Shown here: positions 18,243 to 26,797 of the stretch, in pieces
How positions within the stretch are numbered: the first letter of the stretch is position 1
Layout of the letters: the number at the start of each line of letters is the position of its first letter
From: Streptomyces sp. GQFP
Lineage (GTDB): Bacteria > Actinomycetota > Actinomycetes > Streptomycetales > Streptomycetaceae
Length of the DNA stretch: 64,000 nucleotides
Direction: 5' to 3'
Assembly: GCF_021545335.1 (NCBI RefSeq)
Contig: NZ_CP089312.1
Location: 7,192,001-7,256,000, forward strand
The notes under the pieces: generated by a model
What the model saw: the letters and a program-made list of their open reading frames with translations, nothing else
Told to the model about the DNA's origin: nothing
Databases searched by the model: none
Position numbers and translations under genes: made by a program

Positions 18243-19165
18243 GAGGCCAGGCCGAAGTCGCCCTGCACCGGCTCGGGTTCACTGCCGCGGCACGCCCACG
18301 GAGAGCAGCCGTCGACCACCCCCGTCTCCAACTCCTCCACGACGGCGGCCTGGTCGTCGAGGTTCTGCTGGCGGGCCGCCCACTCGGCGGCCGTGACGTG
18401 GTCGATGGGTGCCTCGTCGAGGGGGACGCGGGAGCGGTGCAGGTACGCCTGCCCCAGCAGCCGGTTCCCGGAGGCGTTCGCGCGGGCGTTGCCCTGCCGG
18501 ATGGCCGCATCGAAGGCGACCACGTCCGCCCATTCCTCAGGACTGGTGTCCCGGATATTTCGCCACTGCTGATTTCCATGAAAGGGACAGCCCAGACAAC
18601 TCGATTTCGGCGTATCTGCCAGACCGATAGAGGTGAGATATCGGACGCAGTCCGCGCGGGTCCAGTCCAGGTCGATGAGAGGGTGTCGGTTGTGCATGTA
18701 CTTGACGTCGGCGTCTTTGGCCCGATGGAATTCATCCGTCGAGATGCCCACCCACTGCTCGACGAACACATTCTTCGGGATGCGCTGTGGGTAGGGGTAC
18801 CCAAGAAGGTCTCGGACCTTCTTCTTGATGGGCTTAATTTTATACTCCCCGGTGCACTGGCGCCTGGTCATGCCCTGTTTTCCGTCCTGGTTGAGGACGT
18901 GGAGAGGCATGGATGCGAACCGGTGATCCGGGTCGAGGGCGTCGTCGCGAATGTTTCCCGAAGAAACCCTGAGAACAGGTATTCCGGCCGGCCGGGCGAT
19001 TTCCCGTTCGAGGCGGTCGAGATGGGTATATACCGCCTGAGGTTCCCAGCCGGTATCGGCAAAAATGGCGTAATCGACCTTCGGGAGAATTTCGTGGGCG
19101 GACAGGGCGAGCAGAGTGCTGGACTGAACTCCGGCACCCAGCGAAAGGCAGGTGAGGGCAGGCAT
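18239..19165 (-). CDS. PAPS-reductase/ATP-pyrophosphatase-like protein
   Basis: This 308-residue protein of the phosphoadenosine phosphosulfate reductase superfamily has the N-terminal P-loop-like motif SLGAGVQSSTLL (residues 8-19). Cysteines at 104, 190 and 193 (QCTGEY, CLGCPFH) and near 287/292 could hold an Fe-S cluster as in relatives that work on nucleic acids or sulfur transfer. Such genes often sit beside methyltransferases on phages and plasmids; the true substrate is unknown. It is not accompanied by dnd genes. Third-position GC drops in much of this gene compared with its neighbours (for example 18700-19120), which suggests separate acquisition. ATG 19165 is the only reasonable start. 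Confidence 0.85.
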   Translation of the reverse strand: MPALTCLSLGAGVQSSTLLALSAHEILPKVDYAIFADTGWEPQAVYTHLDRLEREIARPAGIPVLRVSSGNIRDDALDPDHRFASMPLHVLNQDGKQGMTRRQCTGEYKIKPIKKKVRDLLGYPYPQRIPKNVFVEQWVGISTDEFHRAKDADVKYMHNRHPLIDLDWTRADCVRYLTSIGLADTPKSSCLGCPFHGNQQWRNIRDTSPEEWADVVAFDAAIRQGNARANASGNRLLGQAYLHRSRVPLDEAPIDHVTAAEWAARQQNLDDQAAVVEELETGVVDGCSPWACRGSEPEPVQGDFGLAS

Positions 19166-19230
19166 GTCGGAAATAGCGGTGTGCTTTCGGGTGTGTGATC
19201 GTTTGGGTGCGTGAATCCAGGCCCGCGGGG

Positions 19231-19962
19231 TCAGCGGCCCGTTCTGCGGGAGGGAGATGCCGTGACGGGCCCCGGGGAGGCGGAGTGGGGCCGGAGCGGG
19301 GCGGTGCGCCGGGGTGCCTCGTGCCGTTCGCTGGGCGTCTGCGTGACGACGTACGGGTCAAGGACCGCGCCCTTGGCCCGCGGAACGGGCTCTGAGCGGG
19401 TCAGGGCGGTGGCGAATGCGGTGATGAGGTGCGGGGGCACACCGTGCAGTTCGGCGTTCCAGAAGTAGGTGCCGAGGTGGACGGCCGCCTCGGCGGTCCA
19501 GGAGTCCGCAGGCGTGGTACCAGGGCGGTGCCGGGACAGGACGAGGGACCCGGAGGGGTGCCGGGCGGTTTCGTCGTCCTGCTCGTAGTCGTGGTGCCGC
19601 CAGCCGGCTGCGGTCAGCACGGTCCAGACTTCGGCGGACGTGTCGGGTACCGGGTGCAGGAGGGCGGCGGTGAACTCGGCGAGGATCTCGCAGGGGATGT
19701 TCCCGCCGAACTCCGCGCTCCACGGCTGGCTGTCGTGGGTGCCAGTGAAGTGCCACCACGGCGCGTACGCCGAAGGGACGGGGCGCAGAGCCACCGTCCG
19801 ATCGCTGAAGCGACTGGCGTAGAGGAGATGCGCGCTGTCCGGCCGGGAGCGGCTGATCCATCCGGCGGCCTGCAGCGGCTGGATGACCAGGGACGGATCG
19901 CCGGGGCCGGCGAGGTGGCGTGGAGCGATGAACACGGGGTCGCCGGGAGCGAAACCCGTCAC
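19231..19962 (-). CDS. DUF317 protein, copy 1
   Basis: This 243-residue protein has two DUF317 units. The first opens with IAPRHLAGPGDP and LQAAGW and carries APWWHFTG and AEFGGNIPCEILAEF. The second starts at VWTVLTAAGW and ends at ELHGVPPHLITAFATAL. The tail is Pro/Ser/Arg-rich. GTG 19962 forms a GTGA overlap with the upstream gene. DUF317 is largely confined to actinobacteria and has no established function. It is the most upstream-diverged of the five copies here. Confidence 0.85.
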   Translation of the reverse strand: MTGFAPGDPVFIAPRHLAGPGDPSLVIQPLQAAGWISRSRPDSAHLLYASRFSDRTVALRPVPSAYAPWWHFTGTHDSQPWSAEFGGNIPCEILAEFTAALLHPVPDTSAEVWTVLTAAGWRHHDYEQDDETARHPSGSLVLSRHRPGTTPADSWTAEAAVHLGTYFWNAELHGVPPHLITAFATALTRSEPVPRAKGAVLDPYVVTQTPSERHEAPRRTAPLRPHSASPGPVTASPSRRTGR

Positions 19963-20792
19963 CGCCGCCTGCCGGCCGCGGCGGGAGCGGGCGCCTTGGC
20001 CATGGCGGGTGCCGGTGTGCGGGTGGGGTTCTGGGTGTCCAGGGCCAGGCGCCCGGCGGCGGTAACCGTGACGCTCCGGTCGAGGAAGACGGAGGTCCCG
20101 CGGTGGACGCGGATCAGCTTGTTGTCCGCGAGCACGGTGAAGGGCGTGCTGTGGAGCGTGTTGCCGTCGCCGGCCCGGACGCTCTCCCGGCCGCCCCGCA
20201 GGGACCGGGAGACACGGGTGCCGCCCTGGGCGACCTTCTCCAGGACCGTGTACTGGGCCCGGGTCAGCTGCGGAAGCGGCGGCAGATGTTCCGGGTGTTC
20301 CTTGAGGTCGCGGATGATGAACGATGCGGTGTACTGGCAGCCGTTTGCACACAGGTCCAGCTGGTGGGCGGCGTCGCCCAGGGCCTTGGCTAGACGAGGG
20401 GCGGCCTCGGCGTGACGGGCTGTGCGCACGCTGGCGTCGTCGACCGGCGGGCCGTCGGCGAAGGCGGCTCCTTCCAGCGGGTTGTCCGCCACCGCGCGCG
20501 CGAGTCCGAGAGCGGCCAGGGACGCCGCCTCCACGACGGAGCCGAGTGCGTCCAGAGTGGAGCGGCTGCCGGGTACGAGGGTGTACTGGCTGCCGTTGAG
20601 GGCGGACAGCCGCACCAGGACGCGGCCCGTCAGCTCGTGCACCTGGGCGATCTTCGGGGTGAGCTGTTCCAGCATTTCGCTGCCCGGCTGCGCCTTCAGC
20701 GTGCTGACGTTGGTCTTCAAGGCGTCGAAGTTGGCGCCGAGTTGGAGGAAGTGGTCGACCTGGACGGGCAGATCGATCTGGCGGATGGCGAT
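19959..20792 (-). CDS. Helical protein with a winged-helix-like C-terminus; probable ATC start
   Basis: The function is unknown. The mature frame has an α-helical N-terminal ~150 residues and a C-terminal segment (RAQYTVLEKVAQGG, STPFTVLADNKLIRVH, TVTAAGRLAL) that reads like a winged helix, so DNA binding is possible. The frame opens directly after the stop of the upstream gene and has no ATG or GTG. The first canonical start, TTG 20720, has no Shine-Dalgarno, whereas GGAG followed 7 nt later by ATC 20792 (encoding AIRQIDLPVQVDHFLQL) gives a well-formed start region. From ATC the protein has 277 residues; from TTG, 253. Confidence 0.65.
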   Translation of the reverse strand: MAIRQIDLPVQVDHFLQLGANFDALKTNVSTLKAQPGSEMLEQLTPKIAQVHELTGRVLVRLSALNGSQYTLVPGSRSTLDALGSVVEAASLAALGLARAVADNPLEGAAFADGPPVDDASVRTARHAEAAPRLAKALGDAAHQLDLCANGCQYTASFIIRDLKEHPEHLPPLPQLTRAQYTVLEKVAQGGTRVSRSLRGGRESVRAGDGNTLHSTPFTVLADNKLIRVHRGTSVFLDRSVTVTAAGRLALDTQNPTRTPAPAMAKAPAPAAAGRRR

Positions 20793-20803
20793 GAGGGGTC
20801 TCC
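20790..20803 (-). promoter_or_regulatory. RBS with ATC start codon
   Basis: GGAG (20800-20803) is followed by a 7-nt spacer and ATC (20790-20792), the only start-like codon near a Shine-Dalgarno for the gene ending at 19959. Confidence 0.5.
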
Positions 20804-20810
20804 GGGGAGG

Positions 20811-21410
20811 TCAGTGGGTGCGGCGCCGTGTCGGCTGGGTGGCTGGGCCGCCGGGGACGGCGGTCGAGGCGCGCTGGGGTGCGGCGGGGATCGCGTCGGG
20901 GGTGGGGATGCCCAGGTCGACGTGGACGACCAGTCCGTGGGCGTAGGCGTGGTATTCGGCGCGGACGACCGCGCCCAGCAGGTCACGCTCGTTCAGGGGG
21001 ACCGGCGCCTGGTACGACGAGCCGGCGGAGGGTGTGAAGCCGTGTTGTTCCAGGAGGGAGCGGGCTTCGTTGGTGGCGGCGGTCGCGGTGAGGGCGGTGT
21101 CGCTGAGCGTGAAGCACAGGTCGGGTTCGGGCCCAGGGTCTTGCGGGCTGCGGCGGGTGGTCCAGGACAGGTCGACGAGGTCGTGGGTATGGGACAGCAG
21201 CCCGTACATCGCGATGCCGGCCCGCTCGTTGGCCTCCTCGGAGGCAGTGGGCGGGAGCAGGTAGATGCTCCGGCCGTTGATCGTGCGGGCGGTGAACCCG
21301 GCGCCGGTCAGCAGGCGTTCGGCGCCGCGGATGGGACGGTTGAGGACGACGAACGTGTGCGCGTCACCGGTGGAGCCGATGAACACGTCCGCGTGGTCCA
21401 CGAAGGACAT
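20811..21410 (-). CDS. Protein made of two copies of the ~65-residue module
   Basis: This 199-residue protein of unknown function has ATG 21410 preceded by GGAG at 4 nt. It consists mainly of two repeats of the module shared by many proteins here. The first reads RLLTGAGFTARTINGRSIYL with LLPPTASEEANERAG. The second reads SLLEQHGFTPSAGSSYQA with PLNERDLLGAVVRAEYHAYA, and ends in VVHVDLGIP. The tail is basic. No membrane segment is seen. It is the clearest case of the module standing alone, so it is the best entry for a structure prediction. Confidence 0.75.
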   Translation of the reverse strand: MSFVDHADVFIGSTGDAHTFVVLNRPIRGAERLLTGAGFTARTINGRSIYLLPPTASEEANERAGIAMYGLLSHTHDLVDLSWTTRRSPQDPGPEPDLCFTLSDTALTATAATNEARSLLEQHGFTPSAGSSYQAPVPLNERDLLGAVVRAEYHAYAHGLVVHVDLGIPTPDAIPAAPQRASTAVPGGPATQPTRRRTH

Positions 21411-21492
21411 GGATCTCCAGAAAAGGGGGGCTGCGGGTGGCGCCGTGAGCAAGCCCGGCGCATTGACGGGTGAGGGGCAGGCGCCCCCGCCG

Positions 21493-22068
21493 TCAGCGCC
21501 GTCTGTGGGCGAACGGCTTCGGCGCGGGGCGTGGTGGCGCCGGGGAGGACGGCGTGGATGCAGGGGCGGACGCCCTCTCCGAGCCGTTCGCCAGCGCACT
21601 GGCGATGAGCCGCTGGTCTTCGGTGCGGGCGGCGGCTGAAGCCAGCCGCCGCGAGAGCAGGCGTGCCAGCGCGCGGTACGTGGTGGCCGCCCGCTGCATT
21701 TCGTCACCGGCTCGTCGGAGCTGGTCACGGCTGGGCATAGGGGTGGGGTCGGCGTCCTCGTACAGCAGGACCTCGGTGCGGTGGTGGATGGCGAGGTTGC
21801 ACAGCGTGGCCGCCAGCGAGACCTGGGCGCAGGCGCCGGCGAGGTGAGCGAGGTTCTCCTGGCCGCCCTTCATGACCGCGTACTGGCTCGTCGACAGGTC
21901 ATGGAACTGCCGGGTGCATTCCATGGCGAGCTGCTGGACGCGCAGGCTGAGGGGCGCGATCTCGCGGACCGGCCTGGTGATGTCGCCTTCACGGATGCGT
22001 TCCGCCTCCTCGCGCAGATCCTTCAGCGCGCGGGCCACCTGGCCGAGGAGACGGGTGTGCTCGCTCAT
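21493..22068 (-). CDS. Small helical protein
   Basis: This 191-residue, almost entirely α-helical protein of unknown function starts at ATG 22068 (MSEHTRLLGQVARALKDL) with only a weak Shine-Dalgarno. Regular heptad-like spacing of Leu and Ala (LAHLAGACAQVSLAATLCNLA, then TYRALARLLSRRLASAAA) suggests a helical bundle. The last ~45 residues are Pro/Ser/Ala-rich and end in basic residues. Similar bundle proteins recur at 47.6, 48.9, 51.3 and 53.3 kb, so it belongs to an expanded accessory family. Confidence 0.7.
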   Translation of the reverse strand: MSEHTRLLGQVARALKDLREEAERIREGDITRPVREIAPLSLRVQQLAMECTRQFHDLSTSQYAVMKGGQENLAHLAGACAQVSLAATLCNLAIHHRTEVLLYEDADPTPMPSRDQLRRAGDEMQRAATTYRALARLLSRRLASAAARTEDQRLIASALANGSERASAPASTPSSPAPPRPAPKPFAHRRR

Positions 22069-22174
22069 GTCGAGGCTCTGCAAGGCAACTCCGGACTGGG
22101 GACGACGTGAGGGAACGGGTGGGTGAGGAGAAGGGACGGACGGCGTACGACGGGCTGGTGCGGGCTGCGGGTGG

Positions 22175-22633
22175 TCAGGGGGCTTCCCACAGGAAGCGGG
22201 CGGTGCCGTCGTATCCGTGGCCGGCGCGGGGCCGGGAGGGGGTGTGCCATCCCCTGCGGGGCGGGCGGCTGGCGATGATGCGCCAGCCCGCACCGCGCAG
22301 CGACGCGCCGCTTTCGCCCTCCTGCGTGTAGGTGATCAATCGCCGGTATCCGAGCGCTTTCGCTGCCCGCCACGCAGCCCCGTACAGCAGGGAGTTGGCG
22401 TTGCGCGCGCCGTCGCTGGCGGTGCGCGTGACTTCCAGGGTGGTCCCGTCGTCGAGGTGGCGGGCGACTGGCCGGCCCACGATGGCCACGGCTCGGAGGA
22501 TGCCTTCGCCGTCGGCGGCTCCGACGGCGAAGATCTGTCCGGCGGGCGGTGGATGGTGGCGGTGCCAGGTCCGCACGAACTCCTTCGCTTCGCGGGAGCG
22601 CACCGGCACCAGGTGCAGCCGGGATCCGTTCAT
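22175..22633 (-). CDS. XF1762 family protein (GNAT-like)
   Basis: This 152-residue protein matches the XF1762 family: LVPVRSREAKEFV near the N-terminus, HHPPPAGQIFAVG, AIVGRPVARHLDDG, EVTRTASDG, NANSLLYGAAWRAA, GYRRLITYTQ and GWHTPSRPR. The arrangement resembles a small GNAT acyltransferase fold and the family is common on phages and plasmids, but the substrate is unknown. ATG 22633 overlaps the stop of the coupling-protein gene (ATGA). Assignment to the family is firm; the activity is not. Confidence 0.85.
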   Translation of the reverse strand: MNGSRLHLVPVRSREAKEFVRTWHRHHPPPAGQIFAVGAADGEGILRAVAIVGRPVARHLDDGTTLEVTRTASDGARNANSLLYGAAWRAAKALGYRRLITYTQEGESGASLRGAGWRIIASRPPRRGWHTPSRPRAGHGYDGTARFLWEAP

Positions 22634-24417
22634 GCGGCCTTGTCGAAGTCGGACTGGACCGGGGTGTGTTTGGCGACGGCGCGTGCGGTGATGCCCCTGG
22701 AGGCCCGCTCCGAGGCGGCGGCCAGTTCACCGGCACCCGGCTCCGCGTACCACGGGCGCAGGTCGAGCATGGCGGCTCGCAGGCCGGTGGCGAAAACGAG
22801 GGCGGTGCCCTTGGGCAGCGCGCGGATCGCGTCCGCGGGCAGGATCCGTTCCTGCCGCATCGACACCGAGGTCGACTTCCCGGACTCGGAGGTGGAGGTG
22901 GATGTGGTCTCCACGTCGTGGTCGCCGATGAGGCGGGAGAGCTTGTCGGCGAAGTCGGGGTCGTCGATGCCGGAGCCGATCACCTTGACGGTGGAGGCGG
23001 ACCACATGGCGTCCATGCCCGCGTCCCCCCAGACCTTCTGGCCCTGGCGGTAGGACTGCAGGATCGTGATCGGGATGATCCCGCGCGAGCCCAAGTGGCT
23101 GTACAGGTCCGGCAGATCACTGATTTTGCAGACGTTGGCGGCCTCGTCGAGGATCGCGAGCATCGGCGGGTCGAGGCGTCCGCCGGCGCGCTCGGCCTGG
23201 GCGGTCGCGGCCCGCATCACGGAGTCCGCGCACGCCGCGATCAGAGCGGAGGCTCCCCCTCCGCCGTCCTTGGACAGCAGGTACAGGGTGTCGGCGGAGG
23301 TGACGAACTGCGCGGGGCGGAACTCGGGCACATCCTTCTGAGGGCTGACCCAGCGGGCGATCTCGGAGTTGAGGAGGGCCGCGGCGTACTGGCGGGCGGT
23401 CTCGTAGATGCCGTCACGGGTCTCGGGCGGTCCCTCGACGGTTCCCTTCAACTGGGCGGCGACCGCGGTGAAGCCGTGGTCGCGCAGGATGTCCAGCGGT
23501 GTGCGGTCGGCGGGGAACGCGAGCCACTGCATGACGTCCGTGATGGGGCGTTCGTCGAGCGCGGCGGCGAGGAACAACTGCGAGAGGATGTTGCTGCCGG
23601 CCTTGGACCAGAAGTCGCCCTGCTGGGAGGCGTCCACGGACGCGGCGAGGAAGTGTCCGGCCAGGCGGCCCGCGCCGTCGAGGGTCTTGGCGTCGGCGAG
23701 CGGGTTCCACCACATCGAGCGTTCGGCGTGCGCGATCTGCTGCGGGTCCATCGACCACACCCGTCCCACGGCGGCGCGGGCGTCGAGGGTGGCGGTGTAG
23801 GCGTCGCCGGCTGCCTTGTTCGAGGTCAACAGGACCGCGCCGGGGGCCGCCAGGATGGAGGGGATCGCGAGGCTGGTGGTCTTGCCGGACCGGGGGGCCA
23901 TGATCGCGACGGCGACGTCCTCGTAGCCCATGCGGACTTCGTGGCGGGTTCCCTGGAGGTTGCCGAGGAGGATGCCGGTGTCGGCGGCGTCGATGTGCTT
24001 GGAGTGTTTAAGGCTCGGGCGCAGGGAGCGGGCCTTGGCGGTGATCGCCTTGGCCATCAGGGGTTCGATGTCCCGGGCCTTGGCCATGCCCGTGATCTTC
24101 TTCCGGCTGCCGCTCGGGTTCTTGTGCCGCCCCCACAGGAGGGCGGCGGTGATGGCGAGCGCGAGGAGGATCACGATCGGGGCGATGCGCGCGCCGATCA
24201 GCAGGGACGTTTCTCCGAGGTCGGGCCAGAGCCGTTCGGGGTGGAGCAGGGCGATGGCTGGCTGGTAGGGGGCCCATGCGTCGCCGGTGAGGTAGGCGGT
24301 GATGTTCCCGGACAGCCAGGCGAGGTGGGACAGGGGGACGACGACGGCGAGCGCTCCCAGCAGGAGCCGGAAGACAACGTCGTAGCCGTCGGTGCTGTTC
24401 GTAGAGGAGGGAGGCAA
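22630..24417 (-). CDS. VirD4/TraG-type coupling ATPase
   Basis: This 595-residue protein is the membrane-anchored ATPase that delivers DNA-protein substrates to a type IV secretion channel. Two transmembrane segments lie near residues 15-40 and 70-93. Walker A is APRSGKTTS near 173-181; Walker B is LAILDEAANV near 416-425. The TraG/VirD4 pattern continues with LPDLYSHLGSRGI and ILQSYRQGQ. A C-terminal RLIGDHDVETTSTSTSES segment precedes the last strand. TTG 24417 is the start because an in-frame TAG lies three codons upstream. It is separated by about 30 kb from the VirB4 gene, which is unusual. Confidence 0.92.
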   Translation of the reverse strand: MPPSSTNSTDGYDVVFRLLLGALAVVVPLSHLAWLSGNITAYLTGDAWAPYQPAIALLHPERLWPDLGETSLLIGARIAPIVILLALAITAALLWGRHKNPSGSRKKITGMAKARDIEPLMAKAITAKARSLRPSLKHSKHIDAADTGILLGNLQGTRHEVRMGYEDVAVAIMAPRSGKTTSLAIPSILAAPGAVLLTSNKAAGDAYTATLDARAAVGRVWSMDPQQIAHAERSMWWNPLADAKTLDGAGRLAGHFLAASVDASQQGDFWSKAGSNILSQLFLAAALDERPITDVMQWLAFPADRTPLDILRDHGFTAVAAQLKGTVEGPPETRDGIYETARQYAAALLNSEIARWVSPQKDVPEFRPAQFVTSADTLYLLSKDGGGGASALIAACADSVMRAATAQAERAGGRLDPPMLAILDEAANVCKISDLPDLYSHLGSRGIIPITILQSYRQGQKVWGDAGMDAMWSASTVKVIGSGIDDPDFADKLSRLIGDHDVETTSTSTSESGKSTSVSMRQERILPADAIRALPKGTALVFATGLRAAMLDLRPWYAEPGAGELAAASERASRGITARAVAKHTPVQSDFDKAA

Positions 24418-24449
24418 GAGGGGCTACGTGCTCCGGTTGGACGGCGGGT

Positions 24450-25217
24450 TCAGCGGGTGCGGCCGGTGCCGGGTGGCCTGGGCTGGATGCCTGGCGGCGC
24501 GGGCAGGGCGGGGCTGCGGGCACCGAGTGCGCGGAGGCGGTCTTCGAGGTCGAAGGCGGCCTGTTCGGCGGTGACTTCGCGCCGTACCCGGGTGACGAGG
24601 CGGGGGTTGAGCGTGGGCAGACGCTGGGTGTCGAGGGTGCGGGCAACCGGGCTGGGGTCGGCGAGCGAGGTGGTGAACGCGGCGAGCAGGTGGGCAGGGG
24701 TGTGCTCGCCGAACCGGGCCTGCCACACCGGATGGGAGCCGCTGTTGAGCGTGGTGGTGGCGAAGAAGGGCCCGTGGCACTGGACGTAGGTGGTGGCGTC
24801 GGGTGAGACGAGTCTGGTCTCGGTGCTGGCGGGGACCCAGCCCGCCTGCCGCAGCGGCTCGTACGGGTCTGCCTTGTCGGCGGTGGCCGCGTTCGGGTCG
24901 GTGAGGGCGTCGAGGAAGGCGCCGATCACTTCGACCGGGGTGCGGGCTCCGAAACTCGCGTACCAGGCGGGCCCGTCGGGCTTGGCTGTGTGGTGGAGGG
25001 TCCACCACTGGCCGTCGGGGTCGGGGTCCAGCCGAAGGTGGGCCTTCTGGTCGGGGCTGGTGAGGACGACGCGTGGCAGCAGGGGGTCCTGGCCGTAGCT
25101 CCAGCCGCAGGCGTCGTGCAGGGGCATGGTGATCCAGACGGGGTCACCGCCGCCGGCCAGGTGACGCGGCGCGACGAAGTCGACCTCGACCATCTCGGGT
25201 CCTTGGGGCACGGTCAC
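24450..25217 (-). CDS. DUF317 protein, copy 2
   Basis: This 255-residue DUF317 protein starts at GTG 25217 in a GTGA overlap. Unit 1 has VAPRHLAGGGDPVWITMPL, DPLLPRVVLTSPD, QWWTLHH and WYASFGARTPVEVIGAF; unit 2 starts at YEPLRQAGWVPAS and ends at GEHTPAHLLAAFTTSL. It then has a helical DLEDRLRALGA segment and a Pro-rich tail. It is a textbook two-unit DUF317 protein and lies directly upstream of the coupling ATPase gene, which may hint at a shared process. Function is unknown. Confidence 0.9.
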   Translation of the reverse strand: MTVPQGPEMVEVDFVAPRHLAGGGDPVWITMPLHDACGWSYGQDPLLPRVVLTSPDQKAHLRLDPDPDGQWWTLHHTAKPDGPAWYASFGARTPVEVIGAFLDALTDPNAATADKADPYEPLRQAGWVPASTETRLVSPDATTYVQCHGPFFATTTLNSGSHPVWQARFGEHTPAHLLAAFTTSLADPSPVARTLDTQRLPTLNPRLVTRVRREVTAEQAAFDLEDRLRALGARSPALPAPPGIQPRPPGTGRTR

Positions 25218-25795
25218 CTGTGCACCGTGAAGGTCGGGCCGGGCGCGGGGAGGACCGGTATCGCGACGGGTGGCGGTGCCAGCGGCGACGGGGCGTGCCG
25301 GGCCGCGGTGTTGATGTCGCCGATCACCTGACCGTGGGTGGCCCAGTCGTCGAGGTAGCTCCAGCATTCGGCGTGGTGCTCGGCGAGGGCGTCGTCGAAG
25401 ACCGAGGTGCCCGGATGGGCACTGGCCGGGAGACTGTCACGGGTGCGCAGCCACCGTTCGTGCAGGATGTCGAGCCGGTCGAGAGCGCCGCGCAGGACGC
25501 CGAGCCGGTAGACCCAGTGCGCCTGGACCGAGGCGGGCGGCAGGGTGGGCAGTTGCGCGTCGGCCGTGGCCAGCAGGTGGCGGGCGCCGGCGCGTACGGT
25601 CTCGAACGCCTCGGCGGTGTCGGCATCGCGCTGGCGCTGGCGCAGTCCGTAGGCGTGGTCGTCGTACGGCCAGCCGTCGAGGTCGGTGTGTTCGTCGGAG
25701 TATTCGTCCCACGCGGTAAGGATCTTCTCGCTGTCCTGGATGAAGACGTCGAGGTGGTGCAGGAAGTCGCGGTGAGCGAGATGGTCGAAGGAGAT
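25214..25795 (-). CDS. Helical acidic protein; probable ATC start
   Basis: This acidic, helix-rich protein of about 193 residues has unknown function. The visible N-terminus reads SFDHLAHRDFLHHLDVFIQDSEKIL, followed by a segment rich in Trp, Tyr and Asp. The C-terminal ~40 residues are Pro/Ala-rich. No ATG or GTG exists near the 5' end: AGAGGA precedes ATC 25795 by 9 nt, while the only canonical alternative, TTG 25813, lacks a Shine-Dalgarno and sits 2 nt after the upstream stop. The next gene overlaps its stop by GTGA. Confidence 0.65.
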   Translation of the reverse strand: MSFDHLAHRDFLHHLDVFIQDSEKILTAWDEYSDEHTDLDGWPYDDHAYGLRQRQRDADTAEAFETVRAGARHLLATADAQLPTLPPASVQAHWVYRLGVLRGALDRLDILHERWLRTRDSLPASAHPGTSVFDDALAEHHAECWSYLDDWATHGQVIGDINTAARHAPSPLAPPPVAIPVLPAPGPTFTVHR

Positions 25796-25810
25796 CGGAA
25801 GGGGTCCTCT
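25793..25810 (-). promoter_or_regulatory. RBS with probable ATC start codon
   Basis: AGAGGA (25805-25810) lies 9 nt before ATC (25793-25795). The competing TTG at 25811-25813 has no ribosome binding site. Confidence 0.4.
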
Positions 25811-25815
25811 CAAGA

Positions 25816-26643
25816 TCAGCGGCGGGCGGTGGGCCGGGCGACCGGGCTGGTCGCCGGGGCCTGGGCCGCTGTGGGTGTCTGCTGCTGTCGGCGGGCGGCG
25901 CGTGCCTGGGCGCGGATCGCGTCGAGGCGGCGGGTGTGCGCGGCGACGATCTGCTGCGGCGTGAGCGGGCTGGGCTCCTGAACGACGCTGTGGTGGGCGG
26001 TGCGTTCGTACATGCCGCGCTGGAGCGGAGCCGGGTCGGCGAGCGCGGCGACGAACGCGTCGATCAGATGGACCGGGGTGCGGCTGCTGAAGACGGCATG
26101 CCACAGGCGCGGGCCCCGGGGGATGCCGTGTCCCGGCACGTTCGCCTCGATGTGCCAGTACCTGGTGCTGTGACCGTCGATGAAGCGCCGCTCCACCAAG
26201 CACATGTCGTCGGGCGAGCGCGCCGCGTCCGCCGCGTCGGTCGGCCAGTTCGCCGACTGCAGCCTGCGGAATGGATCGCTCTGTTCGGCCGGTGGTGGGG
26301 CGACAAGGGCGTCGGTCACGGCGGCGAGGAGTTCGGAGGGGACGAGTTGGCCGAACTCCGCGTACCAGCCGGGCTCGGAGCCGGTGTGCTCGGCCCGCAG
26401 CCGCCACCAGGCGGAGGTGGCGGACTGCGGGTCGAACTGGAGGCTGTGGCGCTGGCCGGGTCTGGTGAGGACGATCTCGGGGCTGAGCGGGTCGGAGGTG
26501 CGCCGCCATCCGGCGGCGGCCAGACCGTGGGTGACGCGGCGCCCGTCGCCGGGCCCGGCGAGGTGGCGGGGACTGGTGTCGAAGGGGATCCGCCAGGCGT
26601 GAGTGTCGGCGAAGGCCGCCAACTGCTGCTGGCTCACCGGCAT
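25816..26643 (-). CDS. DUF317 protein, copy 3
   Basis: This 275-residue two-unit DUF317 protein starts at ATG 26643 after an AGGTGGGG sequence. Unit 1 shows TSPRHLAGPGDGRR, GLAAAGWRR, DPLSPEIVLTRPG, AWWRLRAEH and WYAEFGQLVPSELLAAV; unit 2 shows FRRLQSANWPT, a YWHIEANV strand and VFSSRTPVHLIDAFVAAL. A helical basic tail (RRLDAIRAQARAARRQQ) follows and could bind nucleic acid or membrane phospholipid. The N-terminal extension AAFADTHAWRIPFD differs from the other copies. Confidence 0.9.
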   Translation of the reverse strand: MPVSQQQLAAFADTHAWRIPFDTSPRHLAGPGDGRRVTHGLAAAGWRRTSDPLSPEIVLTRPGQRHSLQFDPQSATSAWWRLRAEHTGSEPGWYAEFGQLVPSELLAAVTDALVAPPPAEQSDPFRRLQSANWPTDAADAARSPDDMCLVERRFIDGHSTRYWHIEANVPGHGIPRGPRLWHAVFSSRTPVHLIDAFVAALADPAPLQRGMYERTAHHSVVQEPSPLTPQQIVAAHTRRLDAIRAQARAARRQQQTPTAAQAPATSPVARPTARR

Positions 26644-26662
26644 CGGCCCCACCTGAGGGCGT

Positions 26663-26681
26663 TCGGCGGCGTGTCCGCCGA
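26663..26681 (-). terminator. Hairpin between two DUF317 genes
   Basis: TCGGCGG and its perfect complement surround a 5-nt loop in the 154-bp gap between the genes ending at 26798 and starting at 26643. This is one of the few gaps in an otherwise packed operon, so it may set an internal boundary or dampen read-through. Confidence 0.4.
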
Positions 26682-26797
26682 CAGGGCGAGCCTGGGCCCC
26701 GTGGACGGGTAGCCGGCGGGGCGGGAGAGGAGTGAGGAGTGGACAGCGTCCACGATCGGGGCGCGCACAGGGCTCCTGGGCGGTCGGCGGGGCAGGG

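Noticed and set aside
18239..19165. Reading the PAPS-reductase-like gene as DndC of a phosphorothioation system
   Set aside because: No dndA, dndB, dndD, dndE or ssp genes are nearby. Only superfamily-level similarity is visible.
22549..24789. Long open frame on the plus strand (746 codons)
   Set aside because: It is antisense to the coupling ATPase gene and has no recognisable domain or proper start region.
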